A stretch of 35,732 bases of DNA from CAYYFV01 sp965660075 (lineage in GTDB: Bacteria > Patescibacteriota > Gracilibacteria > UBA1369 > GCA-2718715): positions 1 through 35,732 of the forward strand of contig CBFHYO010000025.1 in assembly GCA_965660075.1 (NCBI GenBank), written 5' to 3'. Position numbers and translations under genes: made by a program. The notes beneath the pieces are model-generated. The model did not search any database and was not told where the DNA came from. It was given only the letters and a program-made list of their open reading frames with translations. Shown here piece by piece: positions 1 to 6,961 of this stretch. How positions within the stretch are numbered: the first letter of the stretch is position 1; each line of letters begins with the position of its first letter.

Positions 1-1071
1 TTCTTTACCAAAGAATTCTTTAACTTTTTCACGTACAAGTGGCATACGAGTCATACCACCAACTAGAATTACTTCGTCGATATCTGATTCGAATACTTTT
101 GCGTCTTTAAGTGCTTTTCGGCAAGGTTCGATAGATTTTTCTACAATATCGAAACAAATTTCTTCGAGTTTAGATCTTTTAATGTTTAGATTTAAGTGTT
201 TAGCCCCACTTGCATCTGCTGTAATAAAAGGTAGGTTAACTTCTGTTTCTTGTGCAGAAGATAGTTCGATTTTAGCTTTTTCTGCAGCTTCTTTAAGTCT
301 TTGCATTGCAGCTCTATCAGAAGAGAGGTCGATACCTTCTTGCTTTTTGAATTCGGCAATTAGGTATTCTAGAATTGCGTTATCAAAGTCGTCACCACCA
401 AGTGTAGTGTTACCGTTTGTTGCAAGTACTTCGATTTGTTTTTCACCATCTACATCGGCAATTTCTAAAATAGAAATATCAAAAGTACCACCACCAAGAT
501 CGTAAACAGCCACTTTTTTATCGGCACCTTTTTTGTCGATTCCATAAGCAAGCGATGCTGCTGTTGGTTCGTTAATAATACGTAAAACTTCTAGACCAGC
601 AATCTTACCAGCGTCTTTAGTTGCTTGTCTTTGTGAGTCGTTAAAGTAGGCAGGTACTGTAATAACTGCTTGGGTAACATCGTGACCAAGAAAGCTTTCT
701 GCGTCTGCTTTTAGTTTTTGTAAAATCATTGCAGAAATTTCTGCAGGGCGATATTGTTTGCCATTAAGCATAATTTCGGCTTCACCTTTAGCGCCTTTAA
801 CCACTTCGTATGGAAGGTTACCAATGATTTTGTCTATTTCTGTAAAAGAATGTCCAATTAAACGTTTGGCAGAAAAGATTGTGTTTTCTGGGTTTGTAAC
901 AGCTTGTCTTTTGGCTGGAATACCTACAAGTCTTTCATCGTTTTTATAAGCTACAATCGATGGTGTAGTACGTGTTCCTTCGCTTGATGGAATAACAACA
1001 GCTTCAGAACCTTGCATTACTGCAACACATGAGTTTGTGGTACCAAGATCGATTCCAATTATTTTACTCAT
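1..1071 (-). CDS. dnaK: Chaperone DnaK (Hsp70), partial: ATPase domain
   Basis: ATP-dependent Hsp70 chaperone that folds and refolds cytosolic proteins with GrpE as nucleotide-exchange factor. The ATG at 1071 opens 357 codons before the window edge, so the nucleotide-binding domain is present while the substrate-binding domain and lid lie outside. Visible motifs are the phosphate-1 loop IGIDLGTTNSC (residues 5-15), INEPTAA near 168, the phosphate-2 loop DLGGGTFD near 189 and ILVGGMTR near 338, all at the spacing usual for Hsp70. The gene is read alone from a promoter whose -10 box lies inside a perfect CIRCE operator, so it should be repressed by HrcA, which is encoded at 2819-3538. No dnaJ is visible; it could lie downstream outside the window. 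Identification is secure. Confidence 0.98.
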   Translation of the reverse strand, partial: MSKIIGIDLGTTNSCVAVMQGSEAVVIPSSEGTRTTPSIVAYKNDERLVGIPAKRQAVTNPENTIFSAKRLIGHSFTEIDKIIGNLPYEVVKGAKGEAEIMLNGKQYRPAEISAMILQKLKADAESFLGHDVTQAVITVPAYFNDSQRQATKDAGKIAGLEVLRIINEPTAASLAYGIDKKGADKKVAVYDLGGGTFDISILEIADVDGEKQIEVLATNGNTTLGGDDFDNAILEYLIAEFKKQEGIDLSSDRAAMQRLKEAAEKAKIELSSAQETEVNLPFITADASGAKHLNLNIKRSKLEEICFDIVEKSIEPCRKALKDAKVFESDIDEVILVGGMTRMPLVREKVKEFFGKE

Positions 1072-1100
1072 ATTTGTAAGAATAGTTATTTATAATAAAA

Positions 1101-1127
1101 TTAGCACTCGTAATTATAGAGTGCTAA
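1101..1127. promoter_or_regulatory. CIRCE operator (HrcA binding site)
   Basis: Perfect 9-9-9 inverted repeat: TTAGCACTC, nine-base spacer, GAGTGCTAA. This matches the established CIRCE consensus bound by HrcA. It lies between divergent dnaK and the HD-domain gene. Its spacer contains the dnaK -10 box, so bound HrcA would occlude RNA polymerase. Confidence 0.97.
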
Positions 1128-1141
1128 AGTTCTTTTTGCAA
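1113..1141 (-). promoter_or_regulatory. dnaK promoter overlapping CIRCE
   Basis: On the minus strand TTGCAA (1141-1136) and TATAAT (1118-1113) are separated by 17 bases, close to the sigma-70 consensus. The -10 box is the spacer of the CIRCE element. The predicted transcript start near 1106 leaves a leader of about 35 bases with no obvious Shine-Dalgarno sequence. Confidence 0.8.
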
Positions 1142-1162
1142 GTATTTTTTTGCTGTGATAAT
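1135..1162 (+). promoter_or_regulatory. Candidate promoter of the HD-domain gene
   Basis: TTTGCA (1135-1140) and GATAAT (1157-1162) are separated by 16 bases and point toward the gene at 1193. The -35 box overlaps the self-complementary TTGCAA that also serves as the dnaK -35 box on the other strand, so the two divergent promoters appear to share it. This promoter is weaker by consensus than the dnaK one. Confidence 0.5.
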
Positions 1163-1192
1163 ATTAGGTCTTAAATCTGTAACAAAAAAAAC

Positions 1193-2314
1193 ATGTCTTT
1201 AGAAAGGTTAGATTTTTCAAAATTAACTCCTCAAATTGAACAGGAAACTTCATTCAATGTTTTTGGAATTCAAGAGTTGGTAAAGATGCAAGCTTTACAA
1301 GTTCGTTTCGAAACACATTTGTTAAATATGATTACAAAATACCCTCAATTGGAATCTCTTTTAATACGGCAATTAGATGTGCCACAAATTGGTGAGTATC
1401 ATAACGAAGGGGATACAATGTATTCACACTTGCTATTGATTTTCAAAACGTTGGAAGATTTGCTAATGGGTAAATTTCATTCTTCTGTTTCAAACCCTGC
1501 TTTGCGTCAAATTTTATCTAAATTGGTAGATGATAATGTGTCAGTAAACTCTGATCTGATTGAATATATGTTTTTACACGACTTAAGTAAAATGGATAGT
1601 CTTATTCTTACAATTGAAGGTGAAGAACAAAAGCACGAGATAAGTGCTGAACAATGGTTGCAAATATCTTCTCAAAAGCCATTTATTTTTAATGATAAAT
1701 CAGTTGAATCAATTGGGTACTTTCATAGATCTCAAGGTCGTGAGGGGATGCATGGCTATCGTGCTGTTAAATTGTTAGAATCGTTGAATTTAGGAATTTC
1801 ACAAGAAATTTTATCTGCAATAGATAAACATGAAGTGGCATATCAGTTTGGAAAAATTTCTGCTCGAAGTTATATCAATCATATAGTGGACGCTGGTTTT
1901 GATTCTAGACAGCAAGATTTTATTTTAGTAGCATCTTATATTGATACAATGGGGTCTTTGAGATCCGATTTAGAACCAGATTTAACAAACTTTTTGAATT
2001 TATACTACTCACGTTTAAATTTCGAAACTATATCTAGATTTCAAAAGTTGCATCCAGAAGTTGCCGAAAATAAAATTAATCGTTTTTATAATTCTGATAA
2101 AGTAGTGCATTTTGAGGATTTATCTGTTTTGCTACCAAAAGTTTATTCTCCATCTCAATTAACTCAGTTACAGATTTTACTGGAGGATTGCTCTAAGTTT
2201 TCAGATGCAGAAATAAATCAGATTATTGAGCAGGTAAGAGTTGATGAGTCTGGATTAGGAAGATTGCTTGGTAAAAAAATGAAATTTGTGAGACCAATTT
2301 TGAATAAATTATAA
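1193..2314 (+). CDS. HD-domain protein, probable metal-dependent phosphohydrolase
   Basis: 373-residue cytosolic protein with no signal peptide or membrane helix. An HD-superfamily metal-site pattern is visible: H79, the H129-D130 doublet in a helix, H187, H213 and D251, with helical spacing like that of the HDIG/HD-hydrolase fold. Family members hydrolyse phosphoesters of nucleotides or cyclic dinucleotides; nothing seen here fixes the substrate. About 75 N-terminal and 120 C-terminal residues outside the core show no motif I recognise. The gene is divergent from dnaK, sits between dnaK and grpE on the opposite strand, and its candidate promoter abuts the CIRCE operator, so co-control by HrcA is possible. 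It ends at a bidirectional terminator. The HD assignment rests on residue pattern only; the function is unknown. Confidence 0.7.
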   Translation: MSLERLDFSKLTPQIEQETSFNVFGIQELVKMQALQVRFETHLLNMITKYPQLESLLIRQLDVPQIGEYHNEGDTMYSHLLLIFKTLEDLLMGKFHSSVSNPALRQILSKLVDDNVSVNSDLIEYMFLHDLSKMDSLILTIEGEEQKHEISAEQWLQISSQKPFIFNDKSVESIGYFHRSQGREGMHGYRAVKLLESLNLGISQEILSAIDKHEVAYQFGKISARSYINHIVDAGFDSRQQDFILVASYIDTMGSLRSDLEPDLTNFLNLYYSRLNFETISRFQKLHPEVAENKINRFYNSDKVVHFEDLSVLLPKVYSPSQLTQLQILLEDCSKFSDAEINQIIEQVRVDESGLGRLLGKKMKFVRPILNKL

Positions 2315-2338
2315 AAAAAACGCCTAAGGGCGTTTTTT
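2313..2338. terminator. Bidirectional terminator between HD gene and grpE
   Basis: Hairpin CGCC-TAAG-GGCG (2321-2332) flanked by an A-run before and a T-run after, so it can act as an intrinsic terminator on either strand. It serves the plus-strand HD gene (stop at 2314) and minus-strand grpE (stop at 2337). Confidence 0.85.
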
Positions 2339-2819
2339 ATTCTCCAGAGCCAACAACTACTTTGGACGGTCTAATTACTTTGTCACCTAATATGTAACCT
2401 TGTTCTAGAGTTTGGATTATTACGTCTTTTTCTCCTGGTATTACAGAGATTACTTCATGTAAATTAGAATCTAGTTTGTCATTAGGTATTGCAGTTAAAC
2501 CAAGATCCTGGGTGATTTTATTTAGCATTCTGTGAATACTTTCTATTCCTTTGTACCAAGATTCAGACGAAATATTTTCTGGTGTTTGGCTTACTGCTAA
2601 ATTGAAATTATCGATTATTGGAAAAAACATTTCTAAGACTTTTACTTGTGCCATTTGTCCCATAGCTTGTCTTTCTTTGGCTATTTGTTGTTTGTAGTTT
2701 GTTAAATCTGCTAGTGCCCTTTGAGCTGTAAGCGTCATTTGTTCTAAGTCTTTTGCTAAATCTTTGGATGCAGATTCTGGAGATTGTTCGGTTTGAATGT
2801 TTGTGTTTTCTTCGCTCAT
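2337..2819 (-). CDS. grpE: GrpE, DnaK nucleotide-exchange factor
   Basis: GrpE dimerises and releases ADP from DnaK, closing the Hsp70 cycle. The 160-residue protein is slightly short for the family. It has an acidic, disordered N-terminus (about 1-20), a long helical coiled-coil segment (about 20-75), the family-typical stretch FFPIIDNFNLAV, and a C-terminal beta domain ending in VIRPSKVVVG, which matches the conserved end of GrpE. The ATG overlaps the hrcA stop codon (TAATG style, 1-base overlap), so hrcA-grpE is a translationally coupled operon. Unlike in many Firmicutes, dnaK does not follow directly: the opposite-strand HD gene separates them. Transcription ends at the bidirectional hairpin around 2321-2332. 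Confidence 0.95.
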   Translation of the reverse strand: MSEENTNIQTEQSPESASKDLAKDLEQMTLTAQRALADLTNYKQQIAKERQAMGQMAQVKVLEMFFPIIDNFNLAVSQTPENISSESWYKGIESIHRMLNKITQDLGLTAIPNDKLDSNLHEVISVIPGEKDVIIQTLEQGYILGDKVIRPSKVVVGSGE

Positions 2820-3538
2820 TATAATTCTAGGTTAAGTTGTTTGGTTATTTCTTCAAGGACAATTGAGTTTACTGCGTAATTCATACGAGTTGGTCCAAGA
2901 ATGCCGATATGACCAAGGAAATTTTCAGATCTATATCGAGTCACAATAATACTACATGATTGAATTTGTTCAAGTAGGTTTTCGTGTCCAATGCTTATTT
3001 GTATTTCTCCTTCTGGAGTATCTGAACTTTCTAGGAATTGTAAAAATTGATTGTTTTTTTCGAACACTTCGATTACTTGGCATGCAGTTAGTGGATCGTT
3101 TAAAAACTCTGGTTTTTTGAGCATATTCGATATTCCAAGATAAAATGTCTGTGATCCTGGTAGAGTCGCAAAGCTGATGCTATTTGTGTAATTAGATAAA
3201 AGTGTTACAGCATTTTGTACTTCTTTTTTAACTTTTCGTGAGTGGAAGTCTTGATTGATTTTGGCAATTAATTCTGCAGCTTGGCTTTTGGCTTGGCTGT
3301 AATCTACTAATTCATTTATAAAAAATCTGTATCCTAAATCAGTTGGAATACGTCCGCTTGAGGTGTGTGGTTGCATTAGATAACCGGCTTTTTCTAGTTG
3401 GGCCATTTCGTTTCTAATAGTCGCAGGTGATACTCCTAAGTCATAACTTACAAGTAGAGTTTTGGAGCCAATTGGTTCGGCACTCATTAAGTGTTGTTCA
3501 ATAATGGCGTTTAGAATTTTTTTTTGTCTGTCTTCCAT
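2819..3538 (-). CDS. hrcA: Heat-inducible transcription repressor HrcA (short form)
   Basis: Represses class I heat-shock genes by binding CIRCE. The N-terminal winged helix-turn-helix (about 1-75) is well conserved, with AEPIGSKTL, SPATIRNEM and the wing/linker motif TSSGRIPTDLGYR. The C-terminal region keeps the HrcA-like end (GHIGILGPTRMNY) but the protein is only 239 residues, against roughly 340 in typical HrcA, so about 100 residues of the central GAF-like/insert region are missing or compressed. No frameshift is visible and the reading frame is intact. It is first gene of an operon with grpE. Its promoter (3562-3589) carries no CIRCE, so hrcA-grpE seems not autoregulated that way, whereas dnaK is. 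Confidence 0.95.
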   Translation of the reverse strand: MEDRQKKILNAIIEQHLMSAEPIGSKTLLVSYDLGVSPATIRNEMAQLEKAGYLMQPHTSSGRIPTDLGYRFFINELVDYSQAKSQAAELIAKINQDFHSRKVKKEVQNAVTLLSNYTNSISFATLPGSQTFYLGISNMLKKPEFLNDPLTACQVIEVFEKNNQFLQFLESSDTPEGEIQISIGHENLLEQIQSCSIIVTRYRSENFLGHIGILGPTRMNYAVNSIVLEEITKQLNLEL

Positions 3539-3561
3539 ATGTATTTAATTTGATCTTAATT

Positions 3562-3589
3562 ATTATATGAATTCGATAAATTTTTACAA
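3562..3589 (-). promoter_or_regulatory. hrcA-grpE promoter
   Basis: Minus strand TTGTAA (3589-3584), 16-base spacer, TATAAT (3567-3562). It lies 24 bases upstream of the hrcA ATG. No CIRCE-like repeat is present in the 121-base upstream region. Confidence 0.65.
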
Positions 3590-3659
3590 GTTTTCAAAAA
3601 TTCTTGATTTTTTTAATAATTTGTTTAAAATCTAATCAAATTTACTTTAAATTTATACG

Positions 3660-3785
3660 ATGAGTAATAGATCTACTTCTAAACAACACTGTCTTGTTGG
3701 TAAAAAATTTCCTAAAGCTAAAGCTTGGAAACAAAGAAACAAGGCTAAAGCTCGTGCAAGACGCGAAGCTGCTACTCAAGCATAA
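3660..3785 (+). CDS. Small very basic protein, unknown
   Basis: 41-codon gene, ATG at 3660 and TAA at 3783-3785. It begins MSNRSTSKQHCLVGKKF and continues as a Lys/Arg/Ala-rich helix (KAKAWKQRNKAKARARREAA). The net charge is strongly positive, as in small ribosomal or nucleic-acid-binding proteins, but I recognise no family and bS21, bL36 and THX do not match. Support for it being real: a clean start, a conserved-looking composition unlike random AT-rich sequence, and a strong terminator directly after the stop. It stands alone between hrcA (divergent) and GAPDH (convergent). A ribosome- or RNA-associated role is a guess from charge only. Confidence 0.65.
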   Translation: MSNRSTSKQHCLVGKKFPKAKAWKQRNKAKARARREAATQA

Positions 3786-3787
3786 TT

Positions 3788-3814
3788 AAAACCCTGGTAA
3801 TCCAGGGTTTTTTT
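3788..3814. terminator. Bidirectional terminator after small basic gene / GAPDH
   Basis: Stem AACCCTGG (about 3790-3797) with CCAGGGTT (3802-3809), loop TAAT, flanked by A- and T-runs. It starts a few bases after the small gene's stop (3785) and lies just beyond the GAPDH stop (3829) for minus-strand transcription. The stem is the strongest of the hairpins in this window. Confidence 0.9.
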
Positions 3815-3828
3815 ATATTTATTATGTT

Positions 3829-4818
3829 TTACATTCGTGAAGCTATTTCAATTAATCTATTGGAATACCCCCATTCATTATCGTACCAGGCTAAAATTCT
3901 TAACATATTTCCGTTGACTACTTCTGTAAATTCCATATCTATAATGCTTGAGTGTGGATTGCCAACATAATCTGTAGATACTAACTGTTCTTTCGTTATG
4001 TCTAAAATACCTTTAAGTTGATTTTGACTGGCTTTTTCAAATATTTGGTGCACTTCTTGCGTTGTGGTGTCTTTATTAAGTAATACATTTAACTCAATAA
4101 TCGACCCTGTTGCTGTTGGTACTCTATATGCTTGGCCAGTTAATTTGCCTTTTAGATTTGGTAGAACTTCTACAACTGCTTTTGTTGCACCTGTTGTAGT
4201 AGGAATTATGTTCAATGCAGCAGCTCGCCCACGGCGAATGTCTTTATGTGATGCATCTACAATGTTTTGAGAGTTTGTATATGAGTGAATAGTAGACAGG
4301 AAACCTGATACAATTCCAAATTCTTCATCTAAAATTTTAACAATTGGTGCAGTACAGTTAGTTGTACAAGAAGCGTTTGAAACAATAATATCAGAATCTT
4401 GTAATTCTGAATCGTTTACACCACAAACTATTGTTCGTTCAACTCCTTTGCCAGGTGCTGAGAGAAGAACTTTTTTTGCTCCAGCTTGTAAATGCAAACC
4501 AGCTTTTTCTGGGGTTTTAAAAATTCCTGTGCACTCAAGTACAATGTCTACATTTAATTTACCCCATGGTAACTTACTTGGGTCACGTTCTTGTGTGTGT
4601 AGAATTCTGTGTCCATCTATAACTATATATTCTCCATCTACCTCTACTTTGTTTGGAAGTGTTCCATACATTGTATCGTACTTAATTAGGTGTGCGGTTT
4701 GATGAACATCTGATAAATCATTAATCGCTACAATTTCAAATAAATCTCTTTTTAGATTCGCTCGTAAACTTGCTCTGCCAATTCTTCCAGATCCATTAAT
4801 TGCAATTCTTTTTTTCAT
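3829..4818 (-). CDS. gap: Glyceraldehyde-3-phosphate dehydrogenase
   Basis: Converts glyceraldehyde-3-phosphate, phosphate and NAD+ to 1,3-bisphosphoglycerate in glycolysis, and the reverse in gluconeogenesis. The start is set at the ATG at 4818 (MKKRIAINGSGRIGR), giving 329 residues; an upstream in-frame start at 4845 would add nine residues not found in the family. The Rossmann motif NGSGRIGR is at residues 7-14. An Asp in AINDLSD (about residue 34) suggests NAD+ preference. Catalytic Cys151 is in SNASCTTNCTAP, with the expected partner His in the following segment. The C-terminus carries WYDNEWGYSNR. The gene is single, divergent from tsaC, with a shared AT-rich promoter region of under 60 bases. 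Confident call. Confidence 0.98.
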   Translation of the reverse strand: MKKRIAINGSGRIGRASLRANLKRDLFEIVAINDLSDVHQTAHLIKYDTMYGTLPNKVEVDGEYIVIDGHRILHTQERDPSKLPWGKLNVDIVLECTGIFKTPEKAGLHLQAGAKKVLLSAPGKGVERTIVCGVNDSELQDSDIIVSNASCTTNCTAPIVKILDEEFGIVSGFLSTIHSYTNSQNIVDASHKDIRRGRAAALNIIPTTTGATKAVVEVLPNLKGKLTGQAYRVPTATGSIIELNVLLNKDTTTQEVHQIFEKASQNQLKGILDITKEQLVSTDYVGNPHSSIIDMEFTEVVNGNMLRILAWYDNEWGYSNRLIEIASRM

Positions 4819-4876
4819 TTGTTTGTATTTAGAGGTTATTATCATTATATTATAGCAAATTTAAATCAAAAAATCT

Positions 4877-5479
4877 ATGTTGTTTACAGAAAAGGATTCT
4901 GACTCAAAGATTCTAGATGGCTTGGTAGAATCTATAAAAAAATCGCAAGTTGTGTGTTTACCTTCCGACTCTTGTTATGGTTTTTCGGGGTTAGCATTTA
5001 ATCAGGATGCTCAAGGTTTGCTACAGAAGATAAAATCTCAATCATCACAAAAACCGTTAAGCATTTGTTTGGCAGATAAATCAGATGTGTATGAGTTTTT
5101 AGAACCTTCACAAATCTTAGATGTTTTTATTGAAGAATTTCTTCCTGGGAAATTAACTATAATTGCCGAAAGTAAAAAAGGGGATTTGTTAGGTGTTCGT
5201 GTTCCTGATCATTCGTTGATGAGGACGCTTGTTTCTCGAGTTGGTGCTCCAATTTTTACAACTTCTGCAAATAAACATTCAAAGCCTGCATGTTATTCAA
5301 TTGAGGAGTTGCGTATGCAATTAGAGGTAGATTTTGATTTAATAGATACTGTGTTAGATTTGGGTGTTTTGGAATATCAAATGCCATCAACTATAGTGAA
5401 AATTTCTGATAAAAGTTTAGAAATAATACGAGAGGGGGACTTAGCTCCTTTGATTCGCGAAAGATTCAAAATCCAATAA
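4877..5479 (+). CDS. tsaC: L-threonylcarbamoyladenylate synthase (TsaC/YrdC/Sua5 family)
   Basis: Makes threonylcarbamoyl-AMP from threonine, bicarbonate and ATP, the first step of the t6A37 modification of ANN-decoding tRNAs. The 200-residue length fits the single-domain TsaC/YrdC form, with no C-terminal Sua5 domain. Visible YrdC-fold features include CLPSDSCYGFSGLAF (N-terminal strand with substrate-binding residues), a KPLSICLAD segment, the LPGKLTII motif, GVRVPDH, and TTSANKHSKPA, where the family has TSAN. The C-terminus ends in STIVKI...IIREGDL, also typical. The downstream rsmH lies 186 bases away behind its own promoters, so the two need not be co-transcribed. Confidence 0.93.
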   Translation: MLFTEKDSDSKILDGLVESIKKSQVVCLPSDSCYGFSGLAFNQDAQGLLQKIKSQSSQKPLSICLADKSDVYEFLEPSQILDVFIEEFLPGKLTIIAESKKGDLLGVRVPDHSLMRTLVSRVGAPIFTTSANKHSKPACYSIEELRMQLEVDFDLIDTVLDLGVLEYQMPSTIVKISDKSLEIIREGDLAPLIRERFKIQ

Positions 5480-5489
5480 TTTGGACGTA

Positions 5490-5518
5490 TTGTCAATCTT
5501 TTTTGATTAAAATATTTA
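5490..5518 (+). promoter_or_regulatory. Candidate upstream promoter P1 of rsmH
   Basis: TTGTCA (5490-5495), 17-base spacer, TATTTA (5513-5518). A transcript from here would start near 5525 and include the relatively G+C-rich leader segment 5525-5665. Confidence 0.45.
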
Positions 5519-5524
5519 TACACA

Positions 5525-5665
5525 AAAGCGGCTTATCTTAGCCTCTAAACCAAAAGCCTTGTTTGCGTGCATCTAGTACTCGATTGACAATTAGGTTTAA
5601 CAGGTATATAAAAATATGGATAGAGACGCCCTCCCAGTAGTCGTAGATTTAAAAAAACATACTTT
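5525..5665 (+). other. Unusual rsmH leader: possible structured RNA and 17-codon ORF
   Basis: This non-coding stretch is more G+C-rich than its surroundings in two patches, about 5528-5583 and 5616-5650. The first can form a small hairpin GGCT-TATCTT-AGCC. The second contains an ATG at 5616 opening a 17-codon ORF (MDRDALPVVVDLKKHTL) whose TGA at 5667-5669 overlaps the rsmH ATG (5666-5668), a layout compatible with translational coupling. No known riboswitch or T-box is recognised. Whether it is a leader peptide, an RNA element or chance cannot be decided from one sequence. Confidence 0.35.
5584..5612 (+). promoter_or_regulatory. Strong sigma-70 type promoter P2 of rsmH
   Basis: Perfect -35 box TTGACA (5584-5589), exact 17-base spacer, -10 box TATAAA (5607-5612). 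This is the closest match to the sigma-70 consensus I noticed in the window. The predicted start is near 5619, giving a leader of about 47 bases before the rsmH ATG. Confidence 0.8.
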
Positions 5666-6598
5666 ATGAATTCATTTTTAGTTCACAAACCAGTACTCCT
5701 CGATGAGGTAGTTTCTAATTTAGATATACAAGAAAATGATTTTGTTTTGGATGGGACGCTTGGGTTAGGTGGTCATGCCAAAGCAATTTTATCAAAACTT
5801 GGTGGTAACGGTCGTTACTATGGTTTTGATTTGGATTCTCGTAATATGCAAGAAGCTCGTCGAAGATTAAAAAATTTCGAAGGTAAGGTTTACTATGTGA
5901 ACGACAACTTTTGTACTATTGATCACTATCAAAAAGTACTAAAAATCGATGGGGTAGATAAGGTTGTATTAGACCTTGGTTTGTCATCTCCACATGTTGA
6001 TGTTGCTGAATATGGATTTAGTTTTAAAAAACGTGGGCCTCTAGACATGAGATTCTCAAGAAAGCAAAAGCTTACTGCTTCTATGGTAGTTAACGGTATG
6101 AGTGAAGCTAAAATTACTGAAATTCTTTATAAATTTGGTGAACTTAAATTCGCTCCCAAAATTGCAAGATTTATTGTTGAACAAAGACAAGTTAAACCAT
6201 TTGTATATACAGATGAGTTAGCAACTAGACTCGAACCTGTGTTACATCCTAAAAATGCAGCTAAAGAGCTTGCGTGTATTTTTCAAGCGTTAAGAATTGT
6301 TGTTAATGATGAATTAAATGTTTTATACAACGGTCTAAATCATATTTTTGAATTGTTAAAACCTGGCGGTCGTGTTGCGGTTATTTCTTATCATTCTTTG
6401 GAAGATAGGATTGTGAAGAGTTTTATTAAAAAACTTGAAAAACCACTAGAAACAGATCCTGAAAAAGCTCAAATGTCTATTCATGCTCCGTCTAAAATTG
6501 AGCTTGTAAATAAAAAGATTATTGTTCCAAGCGATCAAGAAATCGAAGAAAACCCACGTGCGCGCAGTGCCAAATTACGTGTGTTTAAAAAACTCTAA
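5666..6598 (+). CDS. rsmH: 16S rRNA (cytosine-1402-N4)-methyltransferase RsmH (MraW)
   Basis: Methylates N4 of C1402 in the 16S rRNA decoding site using S-adenosylmethionine. The 310-residue length is normal. It opens with the typical HKPVLLDEVV, has the SAM-binding loop LDGTLGLGGHAKAIL (28-42), acidic strand GFDLDSRN (53-60), the motif LDLGLSSPHVD followed by LDMRFSR, and the C-terminal signature NPRARSAKLRVFKKL. The gene is the first of a plus-strand cluster rsmH-ftsL-FBPase and corresponds to the start of the classic dcw (division and cell wall) cluster. mraZ, which usually precedes it, is absent; that place holds the two-promoter leader. Identification is secure. Confidence 0.97.
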   Translation: MNSFLVHKPVLLDEVVSNLDIQENDFVLDGTLGLGGHAKAILSKLGGNGRYYGFDLDSRNMQEARRRLKNFEGKVYYVNDNFCTIDHYQKVLKIDGVDKVVLDLGLSSPHVDVAEYGFSFKKRGPLDMRFSRKQKLTASMVVNGMSEAKITEILYKFGELKFAPKIARFIVEQRQVKPFVYTDELATRLEPVLHPKNAAKELACIFQALRIVVNDELNVLYNGLNHIFELLKPGGRVAVISYHSLEDRIVKSFIKKLEKPLETDPEKAQMSIHAPSKIELVNKKIIVPSDQEIEENPRARSAKLRVFKKL

Positions 6599-6607
6599 TA
6601 AAATTTT

Positions 6608-6961
6608 GTGAAATTTTTATCCTCCCTACTACATTCTTGGGCTTTTACACTTGGTATAGAACCTAAGTTTCATCGTTACTTTCATTTTTTGACTTTGTTT
6701 GTAATGGTGTTGTTGTCTTTACATTTGTATAACTTTCAAAGGTCTTTGACTTATGGTTATCAAATATCTGAACTATCAGCCGTCAGAACGCGAATTAATA
6801 GTGTTAAACAAAAAAACAATATCGAGCTTTCTAAACTTCAATCTTTAGATTATATAAAAACAACAAACTCTCTTGATTCTATGGTTGTTCCTCGTAACAC
6901 TCATTTTGTTAATACTTTTTCCAAAACTGCTTTAAATTATCCTAATGCAACTACAAGATAA
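6608..6961 (+). CDS. ftsL: FtsL-like cell-division protein
   Basis: 117-residue bitopic membrane protein starting with GTG at 6608, nine bases after the rsmH stop. No in-frame ATG occurs before the membrane helix, which supports the GTG start. Layout: about 27 cytoplasmic residues, one membrane helix (about 28-46, LTLFVMVLLSLHLYNF), then a predicted coiled coil (about 55-90) in the exterior part. Size, topology and place directly after rsmH are those of FtsL, the divisome protein that pairs with FtsB/DivIC and activates septal peptidoglycan synthesis. FtsL sequence is poorly conserved, so the call rests on position and topology. The 3' end overlaps the next gene by 17 bases. The expected next gene, ftsI, is missing. 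Confidence 0.7.
   Translation: MKFLSSLLHSWAFTLGIEPKFHRYFHFLTLFVMVLLSLHLYNFQRSLTYGYQISELSAVRTRINSVKQKNNIELSKLQSLDYIKTTNSLDSMVVPRNTHFVNTFSKTALNYPNATTR

Noticed and set aside
182..505. Open frame on the plus strand across the dnaK region
   Set aside because: It is a shadow of dnaK on the opposite strand; the conserved Hsp70 motifs are on the minus strand.
5525..5580. Known RNA element (mraW motif, T-box, SRP or 6S RNA) in the rsmH leader
   Set aside because: I could not match the conserved cores of these RNAs; only a weak local hairpin is visible.
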